From positions 687,501 to 751,500 of the forward strand of contig JAEMWC010000053.1 in the NCBI GenBank assembly GCA_016490735.1: a stretch of DNA of 64,000 bases. The letters are read 5' to 3'. The DNA is from Pachyseris speciosa. Its lineage: Eukaryota > Cnidaria > Anthozoa > Scleractinia > Pachyseridae. Shown piece by piece: positions 36,876 through 45,977 of the stretch (positions within the stretch are counted from its first letter, which is position 1; each line of letters opens with the position of its first letter). The notes beneath the pieces are model-generated. The model ran no database searches, was not told the DNA's origin, and saw only the letters and a list, made by a program, of their open reading frames with translations. Both the position numbers and the translations under genes were made by a program.

Positions 36876-37010
36876 GCCAACCGGTTAGCTCAATTGGTAC
36901 CGTGCTGGAGGTTGCGGGCAAACCGCCATGAGACTATGTTATATGAGCGGTATATAAATACATTACCGTTATCATTACCATTACCATTACCATTACCATT
37001 ACCAACATGA
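36876..37010 (+). mobile_element. tRNA-derived SINE fragment with (ATTACC)n tail
   Basis: GGTTAGCTCAATTGGTACCG is an A-box-like tRNA D-arm; the T-arm is absent, followed by GGTATATAAATACATTACCG and an (ATTACC)n tail just before the next exon of P. Confidence 0.6.
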
Positions 37011-37036
37011 AAAGTTGTATTTTAATTATTTTTCAG

Positions 37037-37231
37037 GCGCTTTATCTGCGCCTGGAGGTGCCAGGTTTGGACAAGGGAAAGGACTGATACGGATCAGTCA
37101 GCCCAAATGTTCTGGAGACGAGGAAAACCTTGCTAGTTGCATTCACAAAGACTACAACAACTGCACTCACCTACACGATGCTGGGGCCGTTTGCCGAGTG
37201 ATGCAATCTGTTCCACAACCAAGGATACCAT
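37037..37231 (+). CDS. Gene P exon 4: SRCR domain 1, second half
   Basis: 195 bp, phase 1-1; acceptor tttttcag, donor T|GTAAGT. GKGLIRISQPKCSGDEENLA, SCIHKDYNNCTHLHDAGAVC complete a group-A-like SRCR with the expected cysteines; a short linker QSVPQPRIP follows. Undamaged. Confidence 0.9.
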
Positions 37232-38125
37232 GTAAGTAGAGAACAACATTTGCAGCACTCGTAACAAAATTGAGCGAGACGCTATCTACGTCTGATCCAT
37301 AACTGTAGTGACAAAGATTTGAACGATTACGGACCTCAAAGGAAGCGTCTTTGGATCTACTAAGAACTCAAAATTTCACACTCATAGCCTGAATTCCCTC
37401 GGATTTCTAGAAGAAAGTAGGGGATACGCCAACAAATTCCATCCCCACCTTGTCGCAGCGGGAAAAAGCGCGGTCTGGTAGGACATTTCACTATAACAAT
37501 CTGTAAGAGTGCATTCATGGGGACATGACAAAAGACGCGAATCGGTTTTTGTGTAGCACACGTTATTTAGAATTAATGGACTGATTTTCGTTTATTTATT
37601 TGTTTGTTTGTTTTTTCTGTTGATGACAATAACACAAGCACTCAAGCTCTATCATGCAATAAGAGCATAAATCTCAGATTTTACGGGCAACTACGACGAT
37701 TCACAAAAAATACGCTGAGTCGACTACTGCAGCCAAACTGACTCATCAGTCATCTGAAAGCACAAACATGTAACGGCGCAAGTGCGAGTTTTATCTGGTA
37801 ACACGAACGCTAACACTAGACTAGTACGAGATTTTGCATGGCAGACTGAGACCAAAACAATAAAATTAGTACATTGACCTACAGCTATCCTGGACAAGTA
37901 AACCCTGTTGAATCCTCTGTTTATGAGGAATAAATACTCCAAATTTGCTTCAAAATACATTGAAATCCTTACTAACCGCAACATTTTATCAATTAGCAAG
38001 TTATTGTGGTCAGCACGTTCTACAAGGACAAAAACATACGATTTGTTGTACTAATTTTCTCGTTTCATAAGTGAGCCCAAAGCATTGACTGCAGCCAACA
38101 GAGGTTCATTCAGAGGTTCATTGTG

Positions 38126-38370
38126 GGGAGCAGGGTTGGCGCAGTGGTGAGAGCACTCGCCTTCCACCAATGTGTCCCGGGTTCGATTTCCGGACTCGGT
38201 GTCATATGTGGGCTGAGTTTGTTGGTTCTCTACTCTGCTCCGAGAGGTTTTTCTCCGGGTACTCCGGTTTTCCCCTCTCCTCAAAACCAACATTTGATTT
38301 AATTTTATTTGATTTGAGATTTGTAATTAGTAGACGAAGAGCCACCTTGTGGAAGTACTACTAATAAATC
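38126..38370 (+). mobile_element. tRNA-derived SINE
   Basis: Starts with GGTTGGCGCAGTGGTGAGAG (A box) and CCCGGGTTCGATTTCC (B box), followed by a body (GGTTCTCTACTCTGCTCCGA, GAGGTTTTTCTCCGGGTAC) and a TAATAAATC end running into (TTA)n. A second copy is at 60010-60171 on the minus strand. Short direct repeats CAGAGGTTCATT precede it. Confidence 0.85.
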
Positions 38371-38417
<47 letters not shown>

Positions 38418-38418
38418 A
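38371..38418. repeat. (TTA)n shared tail
   Basis: TTA repeats where the plus-strand SINE ends; sequence to the right, read on the minus strand, also runs into this tail, so two elements meet tail to tail. Confidence 0.75.
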
Positions 38419-38640
38419 TTATCCATTTCCACTAACACATAAACAGCTACTAAAAATTTCATACTAAATGAAAGTTTTGTTGTTTTTGTCCGAGTGCTGA
38501 GAAACTGTATATTAATTGTCAGACGTTTCGGAAGTAACTTCTCATCAGTGTTATAGTTAGTAGCCACAAACTCTCGTGCTAACGGTAGATATGACGCGTG
38601 CATGCTGTTCAGCTGTTGAAAAATAAACAATTGAAACGAA
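38419..38640 (-). mobile_element. Probable retroelement 3' region
   Basis: Minus strand reads GAGAAGTTACTTCCGAAACG then GTCTGACAATTAATATACAG and ends in (TAA)n. The phrase with GAAACGTCTGAC recalls the 3' region of Penelope-like or LINE elements; no RT coding remains. Confidence 0.35.
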
Positions 38641-38896
38641 GAAAACACGAATGTGCGCGCTTGATGCGCGGAAATATGGCGTAAAATGGAAACAGACTGA
38701 AAAGATAATGTTGCCTCATGGAATTTTCAGAATTTAAACTCGATGTTAATTCCATGAGGTGCCAAGGTCTTGTGGTGGAATATCAGTCTCATTTCATCCA
38801 AAAATTTCAATTGTGTCACCAAGGACTGAATTTCTTGGCTATTAGTTAACCATTTCCAACCCCTCAGCGTGATCATTGCTGTTCACTTGTTTTTAG

Positions 38897-39196
38897 ACCG
38901 ATTGGTTGGAGGGCCGAGCCGAAGTGAAGGCCAAGTAGAGGTGTTCCACTCGCGTCGGTAGGGTACAATTTGCGATATAGAGGTTGGGATCTCAACGATG
39001 GAAGAATCGTCTGCCGGATGCTTGCTTATGGCGATTCCATGGCAACCCCGAAATATGGTCCGGGCTCCGGTCCCATTTGGCTGAGTGACGTTAGTTGTGA
39101 AGGCAACGAGACTACAATAGTCCGGTGTGAGCACGCCGGATGGGGAAATACTGGAAGCTGCGACCATTCAAATGATGCGGAGTCAAGTGCTATTAA
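38897..39196 (+). pseudogene. Gene P exon 5: SRCR domain 2, three lesions
   Basis: Acceptor tgtttttag, phase 1. RLVGGPSRSEGQVEVFHSRR is followed by TAG (38959-38961) where SRCR domains have Trp. A base is missing near 38976 (between GTICD and RGWDLNDGRIVCRMLAYG), and another near 39176, where GATGCGGAGTC would give DAGV with one more G. With those the domain would end DAGVKCY and stop at TAA 39194-39196. Unlike SRCR 1 this domain is on a single exon. Confidence 0.8.
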
Positions 39197-39363
39197 GCGC
39201 TCACTCAGTGACAGTCGGTTTGTTTCTATTTAATACAGTTAACTTCATTAAAAGCAAAACCAGGTAAATTATTTGATTTCACAACCAATTTATTCAATCT
39301 TAAAGGCATGTTACACTGATTTGATTATCTCTCTACATTGGCACATATTTGTTTTCGTTTCTC

Positions 39364-39369
39364 TTTATT
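39364..39369 (-). terminator. Minus-strand poly(A) signal
   Basis: AATAAA on the minus strand, about 220 bases after the stop of the candidate exon 39589-40094 and within 50 bases of the plus-strand signal of P, so the two transcription units converge. Confidence 0.4.
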
Positions 39370-39410
39370 AACAGGCCTGGGAAGCTCGTCCATGTAAACA
39401 ACTAAGAAAT

Positions 39411-39416
39411 AATAAA
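39411..39416 (+). terminator. Poly(A) signal of pseudogene P
   Basis: AATAAA about 215 bases after the TAA of the last SRCR exon. Confidence 0.5.
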
Positions 39417-39588
39417 AGTAATACAGATTAACACAAAGCACTTAATGTAACAACGCCTTACAAATAACATACATAACTATAGGCGTCGGATATAAAATAA
39501 ATAGCGAATTCAACTTATCCTTTTAGTGTTAGAAAATCAAAACCACTGGTAACGTTGAAGCAATTTCCTTAATTTTCCCTTCCGTTTA

Positions 39589-40094
39589 TCATATCACAAT
39601 GGTAAAAGAAACTGTTTGCATATATGTACGCTGTAAAACTGCCCCCAGTGCTACAGTTGAATCAATACGAAGGTCATAATTGAACTCTTCACTGGGAACT
39701 TCAGTCTGAATCAAAACCGTCGCTCGACGTACACTTAGGAAACACATGCATATCTCTGGCCTTTTTCCTATCAATTTAAACGTTAATAGCCACAAATTCA
39801 TCTTCCAAATCGGTGCATTTTGTTCCCATAGCTTCAATGAATGCCTCTTATTTAACTCACTTCTTCCAGTTGTTCTTGTTCTTCCTGGTTGATAATATTG
39901 TCTGAAAGGCTGAGGGTGGGTGGCTTTGCTTGCAATAAGGGAAAGCGAGGTTGTATTGTAATATTGATCGACGCAAATATTGAAGCTAATATTGATCCCT
40001 TCGCGAATAAGCACTGCATTTACATCGACCTGTATCTCACATACGTCCTCTTTGCCTATGGGTAAGCCTTCCTTTGCCAATTCTCCCCAGTCTC
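39589..40094 (-). CDS. Candidate alternative terminal exon of gene B (orphan sequence)
   Basis: A minus-strand open frame of about 168 codons starting after AAAAATAG|GA in phase 1, the phase used throughout the family, and ending with VSFTIVI and TGA. It contains GDWGELAKEGLPIGKEDVC, INISFNICVDQYYNTT and later a Cys pair (ICMCF). No domain recognised. Exon 2b of gene B could splice to it instead of the D8C exon, and it has its own AATAAA at 39364. The weak pyrimidine tract argues against. Could also be an unrelated gene piece. Confidence 0.4.
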
Positions 40095-40099
40095 CTATT

Positions 40100-40105
40100 T
40101 TTATT
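40100..40105 (-). terminator. Poly(A) signal of gene B
   Basis: AATAAA on the minus strand about 190 bases after the TAA of the D8C exon. Confidence 0.5.
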
Positions 40106-40295
40106 TGCACAGGACAACATAATTAAAACCAGAGAAAGGTGTTTGACTAAATGTGATATCGCGCTAAATTTTACGCTTTGTTGAGCTGAAACTTCATCTC
40201 CTCAGATTAAATAGTGAGTAGAGCGGGGGGATCCATATATCGTAAATTATGAAAAACATACCAAGACGATTCTCAGATATCAAAAAATACCTTGC

Positions 40296-40669
40296 TTAGT
40301 ACTGTCCACAAAAGCGCATGGGGCAACCGATGGTAGGTGGCAACTTGTACACATAGAACCTTCCACAGTTTCGAACTTGTATGTCTTGAGACCACTGGCA
40401 CATTTCATCATCCAAGCGGAAGCAAACCTTGCCGCCCACAATCCCGTCAGTCGTTTTGGGATGTTTAGAGCTGAGCCAACTGGTAAATGATGTTGCACAT
40501 TTCCCGGCTGCAGAGGGTCTGGTCGCCATTTGACCTCCGGCGAGAGGGAGGAAGCGATACCACCCATGAAGGAGTGCATTATCACACAATGGCGTGGCAC
40601 CGCTGGGTAGCTGATAGGATGACACACGATTTTCAGACGTAAAGTTTGAGTATTCGAGGCACTCTTTTT
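40296..40669 (-). CDS. Gene B exon 3: D8C domain and stop
   Basis: Acceptor ttttatag, phase 1. KECLEYSNF, ATPLCDNALLHGWYRF, GKCATSFTSWLSSKHP, GIVGGKVCF, IQVRNCGRFYVYKL and GCPMRFCGQY carry the eight cysteines and the C-D-WYRF / NCG-FYVYKL landmarks of the uromodulin-type D8C domain. TAA at 40296-40298 follows the last cysteine closely, as in genes C and D. Confidence 0.9.
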
Positions 40670-40733
40670 CTATAAAATGGTGAAAGATGGTATATGTCAC
40701 TTATGGAAATGACTTCAAAAGCCATTGCTTTTA

Positions 40734-40747
40734 ATAATAATAATAAT

Positions 40748-40799
<52 letters not shown>

Positions 40800-40800
40800 T
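40734..40800. repeat. (AAT)n microsatellite
   Basis: About 65 bases of AAT units in the intron upstream of the gene B D8C exon. Confidence 0.9.
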
Positions 40801-40882
40801 CATCATCTCATCATCATAGGAAATCAAGACCATTACTATTATTGTCTTCTTGTAGTCATTTTTCTTGTTTAAGACCCCACGA

Positions 40883-41020
40883 GGGGGAGGGGGGGTACTC
40901 CCGTATCAGTATGCTATATAGGTATGTGCGGCCCCAAAGGGTATGGTTTTTTAATCGTCTTGGTCTGAAATAGGGTATCGATTTTGACCATTTTGGTCTG
41001 AAATAGGGCATGGTTTGAGC
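40883..41020 (+). mobile_element. Truncated copy of the GGGGGTACTCCC MITE
   Basis: GGGGGGTACTCCCGTATCAG, TATATAGGTATGTGCGGCCC, then GGTCTGAAATAGGG twice. Matches the 27085-27510 element inversely but is cut off at the (GATA)n tail of the neighbouring LINE. Confidence 0.75.
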
Positions 41021-41022
41021 AC

Positions 41023-41076
<54 letters not shown>

Positions 41077-41672
41077 CTTTATTAAAAATCCATTGCAGCC
41101 CAAGGGCTGGATTACGGACTGTACAATACGTAATACTAAAATACGAGAAAGGGTAAAAAAAAATTTTTTAAAAACTATTATAAACAAATAACAGTATATA
41201 AATAAAACAAAAGGACAAAGATACTACGTCATGAAATTTAAAAAATAGCCGCGAATTTACGATAAAACCATTAGAAAATAGCCACGTTATGCATGATAAA
41301 ACTATTCATTAGTCTATTTGTTCTACAAAGAGGTACGTTAAAAGCGTGCTTTCTCCTTAAGGCTACAGTACTAAGATTACGTGGCGGCAAAAGGCCATGT
41401 AATTTGTGGAGGCTGTTGTCCTTAATCTCATTGAATAGGCGCTCTGTCAGCCATTGGCGCCGTTGATGGAGGGTGGCAATGTTGCACTCTTTGAGAGCCT
41501 CTTGATAGCCTAAATCTGGGAAAATAATTCTAAGTGCACGGCGCTGAATTTTCTCTAGCTCTTCAGAGAGATACTCAGGCAGACCATTGTGGAAAGCTTG
41601 GCAAGCATATTCAGACATGGGCCGGATACACGTAGTATAGAAACAAAGTAGCTTAGTATAGTATAGAAACAA
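41021..41672 (-). mobile_element. 5'-truncated LINE with (TATC)n tail
   Basis: Minus strand, from 41672 down: TTCIRPMSEYACQAFHNGLP, LEKIQRRALRIIFPDLGY, LHQRRQWLTERLFNEI, HKLHGLLPPRN are the C-terminal RT region of a CR1/L2-like LINE; then a 3' region ending AATAAAGC and (TATC)n at 41077-41021. Confidence 0.85.
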
Positions 41673-41962
41673 AGTAGCACTCTAGACTTGAATTGGGTAA
41701 ACCGTAATTTTAGTCTAAAACGACACCAAATGTGTCGTAAAACATGAGGATAACAGTTTACGTAGTCTTAATTATAATACTGTCCAGACCAGTCAACAGA
41801 GAGAGGTTAAATCACGTTATAAAAACAGTATTCAAGACGATCTTCCGTCGAAACTCTGCGAAATGTGTAATGAAATCTTGGGAACCGGCTAGAAAATGTT
41901 GAATAGACGAGAGACAAGGGAACGATAAATAGATTTGCAATCCGGTATAATTTTTCACCGAC

Positions 41963-42096
41963 CTTTTCCTATTAATCTGTAAACGGCATTGGTCCATTTT
42001 TTCCCCACATAAGATAGGCAGTTAGGGGATGTTCCATACCGGTCATAGGTTAAAGGTGCAGTCATTCCACTCCAACATTCTCCGTAAAACTGGATA
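41963..42096 (-). CDS. Gene B exon 2b: WSC-like domain, second half
   Basis: 134 bp; acceptor cttttgcag, donor G|GTCGGT. IQFYGECWSGMTAPLTYDRY, then SPNCLSYVGKKWTNAVYRLI; carries the GECWSG core and the last Cys. Enters in phase 2 and leaves in phase 1. Only in gene B is the domain interrupted by an intron. Confidence 0.85.
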
Positions 42097-42186
42097 CTGC
42101 AAAAGAAAGCAAACAAACAAACAATCGTGTTATTTTTAATTGTCTTACTTCTAGCCTAACCTGACTTAACTAACATTTATAAAGCC

Positions 42187-42620
42187 GGAAGGCTGCTTTT
42201 CACTGGCGAGGGAGTTGTAGTCGGAGTCGTAAGAGTGCTTATGACCCAGTGAAAATCAAAAATCGGAGTCGTAAGCGGAGTCATAAGCTCGGCGAAATCG
42301 GAGTCGGAAGAATCAGAACGTTTCCATTTTCTTCCGATTCCGCCTATGACTCCGTCGCTTATGATTCAGTGTAAACTAGATTGTCGGAGTCGGAATCAGA
42401 AGCGGAAGAACCAACCAATCACAATGCTTGTTCTCACGCTCTTGGATTACAGTTTGATACCAAAATAGTGCTAGTGTTTTCACTAGATCATAAGCGACGG
42501 ATTCATAACGGAATCAGTATTTTGCTTCCGACTCCGTCGTGTTTTCACTAGATCATAACGCTCCACGCTTCTGATTACGACTCTGACTTCGACTCCGTCG
42601 CTAGTGAAAACCAGCCTTAA
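42187..42620. mobile_element. MITE with GGAGTCGTAAGC-iterated interior
   Basis: Ends GGAAGGCTGCTTTTCACTGG and, inverse, TTAAGGCTGGTTTTCACTAG; interior is built of GGAGTCG/CGACTCC words in both orientations. The (A)AGGCTGGTTTTCA end is shared with the 10997-11385 element. Intron of gene B. Confidence 0.8.
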
Positions 42621-42959
42621 GGCTCACCCAAAAACGTATGCCCAATGCTTCTGTTCCCTTTCTGAGGTTTCAGAACGCACAACATCTTTTCAATTTATAG
42701 GCGGCCTTAAAAACATATTCTTACCAATATTTTACAGCATTACGGTAAACAATAAATGCAGGCTTGCAAATTATCCAAAAAAATTTTTGTGTGTGTGCAA
42801 AAACTTATTCACTTCATGGCAAAGACAGCGGTGGCAGTTTTGTTGATCAAAGTTACTAAAAACACTAATATTGTAATGAACGTTAACAAGGAGTAAACGA
42901 CGATCAGCTACTCTCAATGCATACAAGTTCTTTCGAGGAACTGTTAAATTTCAGTTTAC

Positions 42960-43122
42960 CCGAAGTACGTATAATTCTTTTTCTCTGCTTCTAAGGCGCA
43001 GTCCTTGACAACCTTTTGTAGGTCATTCCAGTTCAAGTAGCCTCGATAGCTTTTAATTAGTTCTGGAAGCGCTCTGGGAAATCCATCCTTGAAGCAACCA
43101 ACCTTAACATACTGTTGGGTTT
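42960..43122 (-). CDS. Gene B exon 2a: WSC-like domain, first half
   Basis: 163 bp; acceptor tggtttcag, donor GG|GTAAAC, phases 1 and 2. TQQYVKVGCFKDGFPRALPE, then LNWNDLQKVVKDCALEAEKK and NYTYFG. Matches the N-terminal half of the domain in gene C (GCFKD, NW-DL-K, C). Confidence 0.85.
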
Positions 43123-43377
43123 CTGAAACCAAAAAAATGGCAGACCATATACTTATTTAGTTAGTTAAAACTAACATGGTTGAAAAAAAATGGTCGCCGA
43201 AGAACCCGGCGAAATTAAACACCACAAAGTCGGATATTCTATCTTAGCTGTAAAATGGTGATCAATGTCTACCATAGGTTCTGTGGTATGGATACAGACA
43301 ACGCCGCAGTCTCGTGACGACGAGTGTTGTATAATGGTTACTTTTAATTAAACATGATTATGAACCTCATTAATACA

Positions 43378-44345
43378 TCAGTCAATCAATCAATCAATTT
43401 ATTAAAGTCATTGCGTGGGATTGAGGTTGCCCTTGGTATCCGAGCCAAGGGCTCATGTATAAAACGCAAGACTAAAATAAAAACTAAGAGATAAAATTAA
43501 ATGAATAATAACAATAATAAGAATTAAATAAAGGATACATACATGAAATTGTTAACTATTTACAAGCTATCCAACTTTCCAACAAGCTAGATGATAATCA
43601 TTCAGTTGTAAACACATACAGATCAAACCTAAAAGTGACAAGTATTAAAAATTTATGATTGACAGTAATTGCATAGACAGCTGGTCCTTAAATTTAAAAG
43701 ATTAACAGACTCCAAAATTTTATGAAGTGCGCCTAAGTTGGGTGACTATTTAACATAAGTAGGTAGCTTATTCCATAGATGAGTAACCTTATAAGTAAAA
43801 GAATTATGGAAATATTGATTGTTGTAGGAAGGCTGAATTAGATAGATCTTTTAGTGTAGCTGCGCCGACACTGTGGAACGCGCTCCCAGCAAGTCTGGGC
43901 AATATCGACTCTATTTTAACTTTTAAATCTTGTCTTAAAACATATCTTTTTAAGTTAGCTTTTAGCCTTTAGCGTTTAAATTATTTTATTATTGTTAAAT
44001 TTGTTTATGTACATACTTAGTATATCTTAATATTGTTGTGTGCTTTTGATCATTGAATGTTAAAAAGCGCTATATAAAGTAATAAATTATTATTATCATT
44101 ATTATTACAAGGTTACAACCTCCTCCCCTTAAGTTATAATGCGAGAGACGGAACTTAAATAAAACAGAAATATAACTAGGCCCATTTCCCTTAACACATT
44201 TATATAGTAATGAAAGTGATTGTTCATATCGTCTAAATTCCAAATATTTCATTCCTGCTACGGACAATATAGACATAATATATACATCGGTAACAATACG
44301 CACATAAGGACAGGAAAAGGAGACGGTGAAGGTTGCAATTAACAT
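43378..44345 (-). mobile_element. LINE 3' end, interrupted by another LINE
   Basis: Minus strand: FRRYEQSLSLLYKCVKGNGP, SYISVLFKFRLSHYNLRGGG at 44250-44110; then, beyond the inserted element, PSYNNQYFHNSFTYKVTHLW, NKLPTYVK at 43835-43750; 3' region ends TTTAATAAATTG(ATTG)n at 43378-43400. The two coding parts belong together, so the intervening plus-strand LINE came later. Confidence 0.8.
43836..44107 (+). mobile_element. LINE 3' end inserted in another LINE
   Basis: DRSFSVAAPTLWNALPASLG, then FKSCLKTYLFKLAF is the typical last segment of a LINE RT protein; 3' region ends AAGCGCTATATAAAGTAATA with (ATT)n at 44085-44107. Confidence 0.8.
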
Positions 44346-45913
44346 TTACATAAAACCTGTGAGATTCGCTGGAGTTAAGAATACTCCGGATGCGCCTACC
44401 TAGAGGTGCCGAGACTAGACTCTTCCATAAACTATAAAAGGCTTAAAAACTGGTTCTTTCTCCGTCAATAAAATTGAAACCGACGCTTTACAGCTCTGAG
44501 CAACAGAACAGTATGGGTCGATGTATACCCTTTATGACTCATTTATGTTCATATGGTTTTCGTTCTAAAAGAGCCTTGCTGCTTGCGAAGAGTTTACGGT
44601 GCGTTTCCCATCGATTGATAGTAGGTTTTCGAGCAACGAAGCGAATGTACTTATTAATCTTGTAATTTTCTCAACTATTTGCGCTTCACAAATTCAGATT
44701 CAAAATAGAATGTAGTGTTCATTAACACTGTGCACGTGAAGCAGTTCATCGAGCCCGAATTTTTTTTCGCAGTTTTTAGAAACGCACGCCTGCTTCAGAA
44801 ATGGAGTGTACTTATACTGCAGTTGTGGGTTTTAGAAGTGGGCCAAAATTCCTTTTAGGAGGATCGATTTCACTTTATTGTGGACTCTTTTCATAACAAA
44901 GACAAAAAACCTTTCAACTGTTTAACCAGCGAATTGCTAATTCACGATTTCCATCATTGGCAATGTTTGATCCTATTCCAATGCCAGCTTGTTAATGGCA
45001 AAATATTTCGGTCCTTATCAGACGTCTTTAAAAGTACCCATGCAACAGTGAAAAAGAAAACATACAGTCATACTTCCCTATTAATATTGCCTATGGGAAG
45101 GCACTGTCATAGCCCTTTGAAGTTCAATCTAACACAAATATACATCAGCAAACACAGAAGCTCTCCTGATTCAATTTGTCTGTCCACTACACGTCAAGGA
45201 GACGTTTGGGTTTTATAAAAGACATTTTTGTTTTCGCCTTTCAACTTTTGACTTGACAGGGGCAAGAAAACCCATTTACATCTCAAACAAAGGTTTCAAA
45301 TATCAGCAATCATTTATGTGCTCCATTCTTTTTCGTTGCAAACGTTTCCATGAAACAATCGTTTTTCATGTATGTTTTTCCTATTGTTCATTACCAAAAA
45401 AAAAAAGAAAAAAATCGCAGAAAACCAGTATTCACTGTTAACCATGTAGTTTCTGACAGACATTTACCGATTATTTCCGTTTGTCAGTTAACATGTCCGT
45501 CCAAATCCACGGCACGTGGCGAGAACTCATAAAATCATGAACAAATCCGAAACTATAAATATCATAGGCGCCGTTTTCAATCCACACGATTTATCCGGTG
45601 CACCTGCAATTTATATATTCTTTCCCTTCTTATCAGCCAACTAACGGTTTAGAGTTAAAATAACGTCCGCGGAGGCAGTGATTTTCCTCAATGATCAATT
45701 CACGGTTGGTTAATTGTAATGTTCGATCTTGCCTGCAGCAAATAATTCCTGATAAAATGTATTTTATATTTTCTATTGTAACCTCAATAACAAATGGACG
45801 TTTCCTGAGCGTTATTGTTTATGTCTCTAGATGGTTTAGACATTGAATAGGACTGAAGAGACTTTTATATTCAGCATAAACACATGAATGTAATAAGACA
45901 TTTGTAGACTAAC

Positions 45914-45977
45914 CTGTCGAAATCGAGGGATACCCAATGCAGAGTAGAAAGGCAACAGCGAATATGGAGAAGTTCAT
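45914..45977 (-). CDS. Gene B exon 1: signal peptide
   Basis: MNFSIFAVAFLLCIGYPSIS, then donor G|GTTAGT in phase 1. 21 codons plus one base. Good start context (ACCATGAAC). Confidence 0.85.

Larger units (their letters stand above)
37232..38896. other. Intron of pseudogene P
   Basis: Contains the SINE at 38126-38370, a (TTA)n run and a minus-strand retroelement-like stretch. A hairpin (CCTCATGGAATT / AATTCCATGAGG) lies at 38713-38759. No further exon recognised. Confidence 0.55.
32472..39196 (+). pseudogene. Gene P: signal peptide, WSC-like, SRCR x2; broken
   Basis: Five exons in order with phase-1 joints: 32472-32556, 34964-35304, 36360-36503, 37037-37231, 38897-39196. Architecture would be a secreted scavenger-receptor-type protein with an N-terminal WSC-like domain. 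Damage: a one-base loss near 35244 and TAA at 35265 in the WSC-like exon; TAG at 38959 (a conserved Trp position), a one-base loss near 38976 and another near 39176 in the last exon. Splice sites remain good and the middle exons are intact, so either the gene died recently or the assembly is faulty here. AATAAA follows at 39411. Confidence 0.75.
43123..45913. other. Intron 1 of gene B, with nested LINEs
   Basis: The 5' part (44346-45913) shows no recognised feature; a 112-codon open frame at 44880-45218 (plus) has no domain character. The 3' part is occupied by the LINEs listed at 43378-44345. Confidence 0.6.
40296..45977 (-). other. Gene B: secreted WSC-like + D8C protein, intact
   Basis: Four exons (45914-45977, 42960-43122, 41963-42096, 40296-40669) give an open frame of 735 bases, 244 residues: leader, one WSC-like domain, one D8C domain, stop. 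It is the only complete undamaged member of the single-domain genes here. D8C (eight-cysteine) domains are known from uromodulin, GP2 and OIT3, extracellular proteins that bind microbes or form filaments; the combination with a WSC-like domain suggests a soluble recognition molecule. That role is inferred. Confidence 0.8.

Noticed and set aside
44880..45218. 112-codon plus-strand frame in intron 1 of gene B
   Set aside because: No domain, no matching splice sites, opposite strand, composition like the surrounding AT-rich DNA.
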